Source of the DNA: a bacterium
GTDB taxonomy: Bacteria; Hydrothermota; Tepidihabitantia; SM23-42; JAOAFX01
Length of the DNA: 64,000 nucleotides
Direction of reading: 5' to 3'
Assembly: GCA_036382775.1 (NCBI GenBank)
Contig: DASVHD010000047.1
Span: 27,673 to 91,672 of the forward strand
Every line of letters begins with the position of its first letter. Position 1 is the first letter of the stretch. A program made the translations under genes and the position numbers. The notes beneath the pieces are model-generated. The model was not told the origin of the DNA. It saw only the letters and a program-made list of their open reading frames with translations, and searched no databases. Positions 7,409-13,849 of the stretch are shown piece after piece.

Positions 7409-7849
7409 ATGAGAGCAGTTGATAGGATCATCGAAAAACTACCAGGCTATGCTGAGATGCGCGGTCAGGTATCCGACGAGGCGATCATTGCTCACGCGGC
7501 TGCCGTCTATCCTACTACGACCGCAATTGCCGTCGCTGAAGCCGAGGTCGAATCCGAAGGATTCGGCTTGTTCGGGATCGGCGATATTTTCAATGTGGCA
7601 AAAAACGCTATTAAAGGCGTGGTTGGAGCTGGGAAGGGTGTGATCAAGGCGTTTTCAAAAACGCATGACGTGGGGCTAAAAATCACGCCTAAAGAACCGC
7701 AGCCTACCGCTGCGCAGGTCGCGGCAGCGGTCGCAAAAGAAAAGGATAAGTCTAAGGCTAAACCTTCCTGGATCCTTCCGGCTATTATCGCGGTTGTCGT
7801 TGCGGTAGTGATCGTCCTGTTTGTTTCGTTCACCGGCAAAGCGAAGTGA
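7409..7849 (+). CDS. Membrane protein with amphipathic Gly-rich segment
   Basis: 146 residues. A Gly/hydrophobic amphipathic stretch (FGLFGIGDIF ... GVVGAGKGV, ~50-80) resembles membrane-active peptides. An Ala/Lys/Pro linker follows, then one strong C-terminal helix (ILPAIIAVVVAVVIVLFVSF) and a basic end. It is likely a virion membrane or penetration protein. The start follows GGCGGTGATCC. Confidence 0.58.
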   Translation: MRAVDRIIEKLPGYAEMRGQVSDEAIIAHAAAVYPTTTAIAVAEAEVESEGFGLFGIGDIFNVAKNAIKGVVGAGKGVIKAFSKTHDVGLKITPKEPQPTAAQVAAAVAKEKDKSKAKPSWILPAIIAVVVAVVIVLFVSFTGKAK

Positions 7850-7854
7850 TGTAA

Positions 7855-8094
7855 ATGGTGTACCAGCATACGCTTACGCTCAAAGGTCCGGCGGACGTAA
7901 TCGTTTCCTGCCCTGATAATGGCGTGGTATGGTGTAAAGGCAATAACGGATTGCAGTACTCAATACCGCATCGCTGTCATCAGGGCAGGACGCTTCTTAA
8001 GCTCCCGCGACCGCCCAAAATCCTTAAGATCATCGCTACAAAAAGATTCACGGTGGAAGTCAAACCTTTCAATGCCCGTCGCCGTCATGCTTAG
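7855..8094 (+). CDS. Hypothetical 79-residue beta protein
   Basis: Mostly short beta strands with an N-terminal LTLKGPADVIVSC and a basic C-terminus (FNARRRHA). It starts 3 nt after the preceding stop and overlaps the metallopeptidase by 8 nt. It could be a minor capsid or vertex protein. No family was recognised. Confidence 0.5.
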   Translation: MVYQHTLTLKGPADVIVSCPDNGVVWCKGNNGLQYSIPHRCHQGRTLLKLPRPPKILKIIATKRFTVEVKPFNARRRHA

Positions 8095-8410
8095 ATATGT
8101 CATTGAGCCATCGGACCGGATCGTCAAGATATTCCCTAAGCGTGAGCTCGTGGTCATCGATCCATCGTTTTATACGATTTACAATTTTAACATCCGCGTA
8201 TTTATCCTGCTGCACGAGTTGGCTCATTTAGATAGGTCTAACGAATATGAGGCCGACTATCAAGCGTTTCGTATGTACCGCGATGCCGGCTATCCTTTGC
8301 GCGACTGCATTTTTGCCCTTACCCGCATATTGCCCCTGCCTAAAAATTATGAGCGTGTCTCTCGCCTATTCCGAAGGATTATCGATGAATATCCTGAGCT
8401 TCTTAATTGA
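8087..8410 (+). CDS. Small HExxH zinc metallopeptidase
   Basis: 107 residues from the ATG overlapping the previous stop. HELAH at 43-47 followed by NEYEAD (52-57) gives two zinc histidines, the catalytic Glu44 and a third acidic ligand (Glu or Asp at 53-57), as in gluzincin-type peptidases. It lacks a signal peptide. It overlaps the transglycosylase by 26 nt. It may process virion proteins, or cleave peptide stems of the wall together with that enzyme. Confidence 0.62.
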   Translation: MLRYVIEPSDRIVKIFPKRELVVIDPSFYTIYNFNIRVFILLHELAHLDRSNEYEADYQAFRMYRDAGYPLRDCIFALTRILPLPKNYERVSRLFRRIIDEYPELLN

Positions 8411-8840
8411 TCGGAATTGGTATATGCCGCTGATCAAGCCCAAAGATTCCCTGCTGCCCTATTATGAATACATTGCCGAGCAGCTTGGCATGCCGATCGA
8501 GCTGGTGATCGCTCATGCACAATTAGAAAGCCAGCAGTATTATCTTGCCAGGGGTAAAGCAGGGGAATACGGGCTGTGGCAGTTTCTACCATCGACCTGG
8601 AAAGGGCTGATGGGCAGCGCGAACTGGAAAAGCATCGATAACCAATGCGCGGCCTATATCATACATACGCGCAATGTTATCAATCGCTATGGACTCAATT
8701 TACACAACTCCGCGCATGTTACAGTTTACTTATGGGTGTGGAATGCCGGCGGCGGAAATTACGAGAAGAATTTTATGCCTGTATCAACCCGTGAATATAT
8801 CCGCGTGATTAAACAATATCAAGCGCAAGTCGAAGTGTAG
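8385..8840 (+). CDS. Lytic transglycosylase (SLT fold)
   Basis: 151 residues starting at 8385, chosen because GAAGGA lies 7 nt upstream. The goose-lysozyme/SLT pattern is clear: AHAQLESQ with catalytic Glu48, GEYGLWQFLPSTW (60-72) and a later VYLWVWNAGGG segment. It cleaves peptidoglycan glycan strands, and in membrane-containing phages such enzymes are virion-borne entry factors. It has no signal peptide, which supports a virion role over secretion. Confidence 0.82.
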   Translation: MNILSFLIDRNWYMPLIKPKDSLLPYYEYIAEQLGMPIELVIAHAQLESQQYYLARGKAGEYGLWQFLPSTWKGLMGSANWKSIDNQCAAYIIHTRNVINRYGLNLHNSAHVTVYLWVWNAGGGNYEKNFMPVSTREYIRVIKQYQAQVEV

Positions 8841-8850
8841 GAGATATGAA

Positions 8851-9219
8851 ATGAACAAGGACGATGTAAAAAAGCTCGCGTATTCAATATGGGATTCTAA
8901 ACTCCCTGTAAATTATAAGATGGAATTATTTGGCGGCCTTAAAAAACTATATGATACATGGGATCAGTATTCGGATCAGGGGCGTCGAGAAGTCGTTCAG
9001 TTGGTCAAAGATCGTTTGGAATGGATCAAAACGCATGATCCGCAAGTTATTATTACCCAATTAATTTTTGATCTAATCGACATTATTTTAAAACCAATAT
9101 CATTTGGGCTGTGGCTTTTGAGACACATAAAAGAAGTCGTATTATTTGTAGTGGTGGCAGCCTTGATCGCCGGCGGTGCTTACTACGGGATCAAGCTTCG
9201 AAAGGTAGTCAAAAAATGA
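8851..9219 (+). CDS. Membrane protein with long soluble N-terminus
   Basis: 122 residues. About 70 hydrophilic helical residues are followed by two closely spaced hydrophobic segments (LIFDLIDIILKPISFGLWLL and VVLFVVVAALIAGGAYYGI) and a basic tail. The AGGAGATATGAA ribosome site is good. It overlaps the next gene by 4 nt. A virion inner-membrane role is likely by context. Confidence 0.58.
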   Translation: MNKDDVKKLAYSIWDSKLPVNYKMELFGGLKKLYDTWDQYSDQGRREVVQLVKDRLEWIKTHDPQVIITQLIFDLIDIILKPISFGLWLLRHIKEVVLFVVVAALIAGGAYYGIKLRKVVKK

Positions 9220-9752
9220 TAAGAGCATTCCGAAGGACGCAGACGCAAGATCGAGACGAAAAAACAGATCCGCCGATAGTGCCTTCGGAGAGTCTTCAGT
9301 CGGCGGAAAAACCCATCGAAAACATCCCGGGTCCGCCTGATCCAAAGCCTGAACCTGAACCTGAAAAATCACCGGCAAAGAAAGAATCTAAACTTGATTA
9401 TTTGCTGATCGTTGAAAAAATATCCGACAACCAGGTCAAAATCACATTCGCCGGCCGTCCGTCCGTGATTACGCCGGTTGAAAAACACTGGGACATAATC
9501 CGAGACTACTATAAATATAAAATTTTGCCAACCGATCCCGAGCCGACTGAGTACTACAAACTTAAAGACTCTCCTGGAAGGCCGCCGAAGGAATGGTGGA
9601 ATAGCAAGGTGCGCTGTCTGCGCCGTGAACATCCTGGTTATTCGGGCAAGCGGATCAGTAAGGTCGCCGGTGAAATTTGGGAAGGATACTCGGTCAACAC
9701 AAAACGCAGGTTGATATCAAGAGTGGAACGTAAGAAAAGGAGTAAACGATGA
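9216..9752 (+). CDS. Pro/Glu-rich protein with basic C-terminal domain
   Basis: 178 residues from the ATG overlapping the previous stop. The first ~70 are disordered, with a Pro-acidic run (PKPEPEPEK). A compact ~70-residue alpha/beta region follows, then an Arg/Lys-rich helical end (RVERKKRSKR). It has the look of a tethering or DNA-contacting structural protein. No family was recognised. Confidence 0.5.
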   Translation: MIRAFRRTQTQDRDEKTDPPIVPSESLQSAEKPIENIPGPPDPKPEPEPEKSPAKKESKLDYLLIVEKISDNQVKITFAGRPSVITPVEKHWDIIRDYYKYKILPTDPEPTEYYKLKDSPGRPPKEWWNSKVRCLRREHPGYSGKRISKVAGEIWEGYSVNTKRRLISRVERKKRSKR

Positions 9753-10438
9753 TCTATATTATCAAACGCAGTTTCATGGACAATGCATTGACGACGGATA
9801 TGCTGCCGAGGGGGTTTCGTTATTTCAGTTTTTTGACTGACGGCGGTATCAATCCTGAGTGTAATTTCGCCAATGAAAATTTGACGCTCGAATTGATTGC
9901 GGTCGGTAACGCAGCGGGACCAGTATATCCGATTAATCAGGAAGTACTTAATCTCACCGCGGGCGTTCTGTGCGATATGCTTCGCATAACGAACCTACAA
10001 ATGGGCATGAGTCCACTGACGCTTGAAAATGGATACGGGAATATCATCGTGGTCTGCTCGGATGAGCCGCTTGGGGGTAATTTTATCACAAAGAGCAATG
10101 CGCATATTGAAGAAGCACTGACAATTCCGGCAGCCACTACGAAAACCTATTGGCTCGGCAGGGACCGGGTAGACGCTGCTGACATTTTACTGCTGCCTTA
10201 TGTTCCGCCGCGTTATAACTATGCGATGGTATTGTTGCAATACGGCGGCGGAACGATAGCGAGTCTTCAATGGGCACCTTTCGCTAAAACGTTAAATGTG
10301 TTCGGTTCAACAGTGAATGCCGGCGATATTACAAGCGTCAAAACGTCGGATCGCGTAAGGATAACAATACAAAACACTCATGTAGCGGATCCAGCGAATG
10401 CGGTCGTCTATGCAGTCTTTTGCGAGGGCGGCGCGTAA
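9749..10438 (+). CDS. Second beta-rich ~230-residue structural candidate
   Basis: The start at 9749 follows AAAAGGAGTAAACG. The 229 residues are rich in beta strand and turns (NLTLELIAVGNAAG, YGNIIVVCSDEPLGG, RVRITIQNTHVADP), with an internal TIPAATTKTYWLG strand pair and few charges. Its size equals the 6703 protein, as expected for a minor capsid or spike protein. Synteny with membrane genes on both sides supports a virion location. This is inference. Confidence 0.48.
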   Translation: MIYIIKRSFMDNALTTDMLPRGFRYFSFLTDGGINPECNFANENLTLELIAVGNAAGPVYPINQEVLNLTAGVLCDMLRITNLQMGMSPLTLENGYGNIIVVCSDEPLGGNFITKSNAHIEEALTIPAATTKTYWLGRDRVDAADILLLPYVPPRYNYAMVLLQYGGGTIASLQWAPFAKTLNVFGSTVNAGDITSVKTSDRVRITIQNTHVADPANAVVYAVFCEGGA

Positions 10439-10629
10439 TGAATGTAAATAAATTGCTAAACATACTAATAATTATAATCTGTTTAGTATCAATGCTCGAA
10501 GGCCTGGCATTGATTAAAGGCGTGGATGGTGCGGCACTATCCGCCATGATCGGTTTATTTTGTGCTATCGCGGGGATCATTGGGACGGTGCTGAGATACA
10601 AGATCAAGCATCATCACGATCAGAAATAG
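10438..10629 (+). CDS. Two-helix small membrane protein
   Basis: 63 residues starting by TAATG overlap. Two hydrophobic helices (LLNILIIIICLVSMLEGLAL and MIGLFCAIAGIIGTVL) end in a His/Lys tail (KIKHHHDQK). A holin-like function is one possibility. A virion membrane protein is another. Confidence 0.55.
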   Translation: MNVNKLLNILIIIICLVSMLEGLALIKGVDGAALSAMIGLFCAIAGIIGTVLRYKIKHHHDQK

Positions 10630-10637
10630 GAGCAACC

Positions 10638-10895
10638 ATGAAAAAATGGCTTTTGATACTTATCGGCATTTTGATCGGCATGCTGGCGGAAGTAATTCTG
10701 GCGGTACTGGTAATTACTGTTTTTAATAAAAATCTGAGCGTGGAACTTAACAAAAAAAGCAGCTGGTACGGTATCCTAAAACCGATTAACGTCTTTCCGA
10801 TCAGAATCCCGCTGCGGAAGATCTTTGCTTCGTTCCTGGGTCTAAAAGGTCCCGCCGGTATTCAAGAGAATCCGCTGGAGCTTAAGCTCAAATAG
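10638..10895 (+). CDS. N-terminally anchored small membrane protein
   Basis: 85 residues after AGGAGCAACC. A long hydrophobic N-terminal helix (WLLILIGILIGMLAEVILAVL) is followed by a soluble basic part. It is the last gene of the structural block. It might assist lysis or egress, but nothing proves this. Confidence 0.52.
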   Translation: MKKWLLILIGILIGMLAEVILAVLVITVFNKNLSVELNKKSSWYGILKPINVFPIRIPLRKIFASFLGLKGPAGIQENPLELKLK

Positions 10896-10912
10896 ATCTT
10901 CCTGCAGGAAAA

Positions 10913-10948
10913 AGTATATATACTTCACCATGCAAAAGTATATATATT
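10913..10948. promoter_or_regulatory. Two AGTATATATACT-type palindromes upstream of lysogeny-type genes
   Basis: AGTATATATACT is perfect at 10913-10924, and a two-mismatch... variant ending ATATATT lies at 10937-10948, 24 nt apart. They sit 24-59 nt before the -35 of the next promoter and match the four sites at 5230-5337. Confidence 0.62.
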
Positions 10949-10971
10949 TCGAAGATATCCAATTTTACCCC

Positions 10972-10999
10972 TTGACAATTCCGTTTTTGTTCTTAAACT
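10972..10999 (+). promoter_or_regulatory. Promoter of the provirus lipoprotein/regulator genes
   Basis: TTGACA (10972-10977), a 16-bp spacer and TAAACT (10994-10999). Transcription should begin near 11006, leaving a ~36-nt leader with GGGAGGATGT before the ATG at 11042. This strong consensus suggests expression in the integrated state. Confidence 0.78.
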
Positions 11000-11041
11000 G
11001 TACACGTGAGCAACAAAGAATAAAATAACAAGGGAGGATGT

Positions 11042-11476
11042 ATGAAATATATAATACCATTTGTCTTGCTCTTTTCTTTGTCATGTAAAGCCAATTTTAC
11101 AATGGACACGTATGTCGATGAATTTATAAATATTGATGCGAAGGGTTACTATTTGAAAATTCTAACGCCGGAATCGGAACAGCAGAGCAAAGATTATTTT
11201 TTTGGTAAAATAGTTGTGAGCCCTGGATGCAGTTTTGTGAGGGGTTCCGAGGAACGCGTAATCAATTGTTATTTGTTGGACGCTGATAATTATGAAGAAT
11301 GGAAAAGCGGAAAGGATCCGTCGACAAGCATATTCAAAAAAATTGAAAAATCAGACATGACGATACCGATTACTGAATTGAATTGGGATGAGAATAAAAA
11401 ATACTATTTTATAATTAGCAACAGGTTTTCGGAAATGAATAAATCGGTTCATTTGTATTTGATAAGGATCTATTAA
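11042..11476 (+). CDS. Provirus-encoded lipoprotein
   Basis: 144 residues with a 14-residue hydrophobic signal and a lipobox ending LFSLSC, so Cys15 is the predicted lipidated residue. The mature part is acidic and beta-rich. It has its own promoter and lies outside the structural block. Such genes in prophages often alter the host surface or block superinfection. That role is inferred. Confidence 0.65.
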   Translation: MKYIIPFVLLFSLSCKANFTMDTYVDEFINIDAKGYYLKILTPESEQQSKDYFFGKIVVSPGCSFVRGSEERVINCYLLDADNYEEWKSGKDPSTSIFKKIEKSDMTIPITELNWDENKKYYFIISNRFSEMNKSVHLYLIRIY

Positions 11477-11635
11477 ATGTCGAAAGCAACTCATAATTAC
11501 CCAGGGGAAGCCAGGATACCAATCTTGGCAGGGCAGGTCGCTCCTGCCGTTATGAGTTGCTCACCTCCCCTGGGGAAAGGTGAGCTGATATGGAATATTT
11601 TAAACAAGGCGAAAAGTGGAGGCGGCCACAAATGA
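11477..11635 (+). CDS. Possible 52-residue coupled peptide
   Basis: The ATG directly follows the lipoprotein stop (TAAATG), and the TGA overlaps the ATG of the HTH gene at 11632. The composition (Pro/Gly/Lys, no hydrophobic core) is weakly protein-like. The same DNA contains interlocking inverted repeats. It may serve mainly as a leader peptide controlling the HTH gene. Confidence 0.35.
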   Translation: MSKATHNYPGEARIPILAGQVAPAVMSCSPPLGKGELIWNILNKAKSGGGHK

Positions 11636-11955
11636 GCCGGGTCACAAGATATTTTAATATCCGCCTTAGAGATCTAATGGTCGAAAAAGGATTCAAGGCT
11701 GGGCAGCTGGCGATGATTACAAATGTTGCGCCGGCTTCGGTATCGCTTTGGATCAATGGCATTGAAATGCCGCCGGACGATATCCAGTGTCTGATCGCTA
11801 TCTGGCTCGGTGTGTGCCGAGATGAGATCTGGCAATTTAAAAAAGAATGTTTTAACGAAATTATTGAGCTTTCGAAACTTCACAAAGAACAGGTGCGGCT
11901 GGAGAAAAAGCTGGCCGGAAAATTACAGCTGCAAAATTCAAACGAGGATTTTTAG
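11632..11955 (+). CDS. Cro/CI-family HTH transcriptional regulator
   Basis: 107 residues from the ATG at 11632 (GTGGAGG upstream). An ATG at 11590 in the same frame would add 14 residues. The HTH is at about residues 8-58 (LMVEKGFKAGQLAMITNVAPASV followed by SLWINGIEMPP), matching the XRE fold. A charged helical C-terminus probably dimerises. It is the likely repressor of the lytic genes, with the AGTATATATACT palindromes as plausible operators. Confidence 0.72.
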   Translation: MSRVTRYFNIRLRDLMVEKGFKAGQLAMITNVAPASVSLWINGIEMPPDDIQCLIAIWLGVCRDEIWQFKKECFNEIIELSKLHKEQVRLEKKLAGKLQLQNSNEDF

Positions 11956-11990
11956 TGAACTCCTTTAATAAACTATTTCAATGACCTAAC

Positions 11991-12091
11991 TGTCTATTAT
12001 CAGACGTTGGCAGTTGTCGGCGAAATAGGCCATATTATAGCGGAAACGGGCTTTTGGGGCGTGATCTCCCCAAGACGGATAATCTATGTAG
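11991..12091 (+). repeat. Right boundary direct repeat (attR-like)
   Basis: The first 26 bp are identical to 613-638, and the remainder is a diverged, gap-free copy. It starts 36 nt after the HTH gene. Like the left copy it is followed by a terminator, consistent with being the displaced 3' end of the RNA gene into which the virus integrated. Confidence 0.72.
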
Positions 12092-12122
12092 TCTAAAAGC
12101 TAATTCGTAGCATTTAATACAT

Positions 12123-12170
12123 AAAATCCCACCTGATCATTTATCTTGGTCTGATGGGATTTTCTATTTT
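12123..12170 (+). terminator. Terminator following the right repeat
   Basis: AAAATCCCA (12123-12131) pairs with TGGGATTTT (12155-12163), with partial internal pairing and a T-rich tail. It is the right-hand counterpart of the terminator at 788-827. Confidence 0.8.
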
Positions 12171-12188
12171 ATAGAGCTGTTTTTGATT

Positions 12189-12422
12189 TTATACACTGTT
12201 ATACAAGCTTTTATTAATTTTAAATCGCTTTCCACACATTTTACAGTAAAAATCCAGCCATTCCGGGTCTTCAATATTTTTTACTCTTTTTGAACCGCTG
12301 TATTGGTCAAGTGCATGTGCCTTTCCGCATTTTGGGCAGGTACTCGTTTTCTTTAATCCTTTTATCAGTTCGACGTCAGCAATTAAGATCACTTCAGAAC
12401 TGTCCTTTTTGTTGTCTGACAT
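12189..12422 (-). CDS. Small zinc-ribbon protein (host)
   Basis: 77 residues. It has CPKCGKAH (~34-41) and, 25 residues later, YCKMCGKRF, a C4 zinc ribbon, after an acidic N-terminus. It starts behind GGAGGTAAA and a consensus promoter. It is the first host gene right of the provirus and runs opposite to it. The partner is unknown. Confidence 0.72.
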   Translation of the reverse strand: MSDNKKDSSEVILIADVELIKGLKKTSTCPKCGKAHALDQYSGSKRVKNIEDPEWLDFYCKMCGKRFKINKSLYNSV

Positions 12423-12438
12423 TTTACCTCCGCCGTCA

Positions 12439-12466
12439 ATTATAGCCCGTAGAAATTTTTTGTCAA
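12439..12466 (-). promoter_or_regulatory. Consensus promoter of the zinc-ribbon gene
   Basis: On the minus strand TTGACA (12466-12461), a 16-bp spacer and TATAAT (12444-12439). The leader is about 10 nt and carries GGAGG. Confidence 0.85.
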
Positions 12467-12527
12467 CCTTGAAAGAAGGTTGTTTTGGCTCGGTTATTAC
12501 CTACAATATATTTTCGCAAAGTTAAAG

Positions 12528-12679
12528 CCCCGCTATGCGGGATCATGACTTTACCCTACATTTTTGGATTTAAGCCGTAAGGCTTTTACTTAGAACTCTT
12601 ACGAGTTAACTCCTTTTCCATCCCATCCCTCACCTTTTTCCTCTCCCTTAGAAAGGGAGAGGGTTGGGGTGAGGGTTAG
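12528..12679. repeat. Intergenic mini-hairpins and REP-like palindrome
   Basis: The 400-bp gap 12423-12825 holds three mini-hairpins (CCCGC-tat-GCGGG at 12529-12541, AAGCC-gtaa-GGCTT at 12572-12585, AACTC-ttac-GAGTT at 12594-12607). A REP-like palindrome follows at 12626-12679, built on CTCTCCCTT/AAGGGAGAG with flanking CCCTCACC and GGTGAGGGT. Related palindromes lie at 27200 and 40584. Confidence 0.7.
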
Positions 12680-12786
12680 ATTACGGATCACGGTATGTGG
12701 TCTTTTTAGTATTTCCGGTTTACCTAATACTCTGGTATCCTGATCTCCATTTTCCGATCATCTGATTTCCTGATATCCGTAATAAC

Positions 12787-12814
12787 TTGACTGGTACTGC
12801 AAAATAATTATACT
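12787..12814 (+). promoter_or_regulatory. Promoter of the epimerase gene
   Basis: TTGACT (12787-12792), 16 bp, TATACT (12809-12814). The ATG at 12826 lies 11 nt after the -10, leaving a leader of only about 5 nt. Confidence 0.78.
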
Positions 12815-12825
12815 TACGCATTATC

Positions 12826-13812
12826 ATGAAAATTCTTGTCATCGGCGGTACGCGGTTCGTAGGCAGGCATTTTGTTGAAATAGCGGTCAAAAAAGGCCAC
12901 CAGATAACGCTTTTTAACCGCGGCAAATCAAATCCAGGCATATTTAGCGGAATCGAGCAGTACCATGGCAGTCGTAATACCGAACTTTCAAATTTGTTAA
13001 TATCGAACCGGCACTGGGACTGTGTGCTTGATACCTGCGGATACGTACCACGGATCGTCAAAAGCAGCGCTGAATACCTTAAAATTTCCGTAGACCGGTA
13101 CGTCTTCGTATCTACCATAAGCGTGTACGCAGATTTTACAAAACCCGGGATCACCGAGGATTCGCCGCTGAGCACGACCAATGATCCGGCTGCCGAAACC
13201 GTTACGAATGAAAACTATGGTCCGCTGAAAGTGCTATGCGAAAAAGCTGTGAACGATTTATATGGCGACAACACTCTTATAATCAGACCCGGTTTGATCG
13301 TCGGACCTTATGACCCGACTGACCGTTTTACTTACTGGCCGGTTAGGATCAGCCGTGGGGGTGAAGTCATCGCGCCCTCTCCCCCGGATTCACCTGTGCA
13401 GTTCATTGACGGACGCGATCTGGCTGAATTTATGTTATCCGGTATTGAAAATAAAACGAAAGGGACCTACAACGCGACCGGTCCTGAATATCCGATGACC
13501 ATGGAAGAGGCTCTGCGCGCTTGCATCGCGGCAACCGGCAGCAAAGCAACATTTGCCTGGGTATCCGAGAAGTTCATCGAGGATAACAATATCGATATGC
13601 CGGGCTGGGTCCCGAAAAACTGGTATGGCATCAGCCAGGTCGATTGCAGCAAGGCGATAAAACAAGGTCTGCGTTTCAGGTCCTTGCATGATATTATCAA
13701 AGACACGCTGGACTGGCACGCCACCAGACCAGCGGACTACGTCTTGAAGGCTGGATTAAAGCCGGAAGTCGAAGTAGAATTACTGGAAAAATGGCGGAAA
13801 TTAGTGAGTTAA
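12826..13812 (+). CDS. NAD-dependent epimerase/dehydratase (extended SDR)
   Basis: 328 residues. The Rossmann motif GGTRFVGRHF (8-17) is a variant of GxxGxxG. The expected SDR catalytic region with ENYGPLK (Tyr-x3-Lys, ~128-134) and the FVSTISVY strand are present. The closest type is the plant CSP41/RNA-binding-like and nucleoside-sugar epimerase subgroup. The substrate cannot be read from the sequence. It is monocistronic, with no ribosome-binding site because of the very short leader. Confidence 0.82.
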   Translation: MKILVIGGTRFVGRHFVEIAVKKGHQITLFNRGKSNPGIFSGIEQYHGSRNTELSNLLISNRHWDCVLDTCGYVPRIVKSSAEYLKISVDRYVFVSTISVYADFTKPGITEDSPLSTTNDPAAETVTNENYGPLKVLCEKAVNDLYGDNTLIIRPGLIVGPYDPTDRFTYWPVRISRGGEVIAPSPPDSPVQFIDGRDLAEFMLSGIENKTKGTYNATGPEYPMTMEEALRACIAATGSKATFAWVSEKFIEDNNIDMPGWVPKNWYGISQVDCSKAIKQGLRFRSLHDIIKDTLDWHATRPADYVLKAGLKPEVEVELLEKWRKLVS

Positions 13813-13849
13813 TAGTAATTGTGTAATTATGTAATTGATAGATTACCGG

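Larger units (their letters stand above)
613..12016 (+). mobile_element. Integrated provirus of a putative tailless, membrane-containing virus
   Basis: This is an ~11.4-kb block bounded by direct repeats, with about 30 short, overlapping + strand genes. Diagnostic members are an HUH replication initiator, an A32/FtsK-like packaging ATPase followed by a tiny one-helix protein and a beta-rich 230-residue protein, a lytic transglycosylase and many one- or two-helix membrane proteins. Known relatives by architecture are tectivirus-, corticovirus- and sphaerolipovirus-like phages, which keep an ATPase next to the capsid genes and use a transglycosylase for entry. No integrase, terminase, portal, tail or tubular-phage genes were found. 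The exact lineage is inferred and unresolved. Confidence 0.8.
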
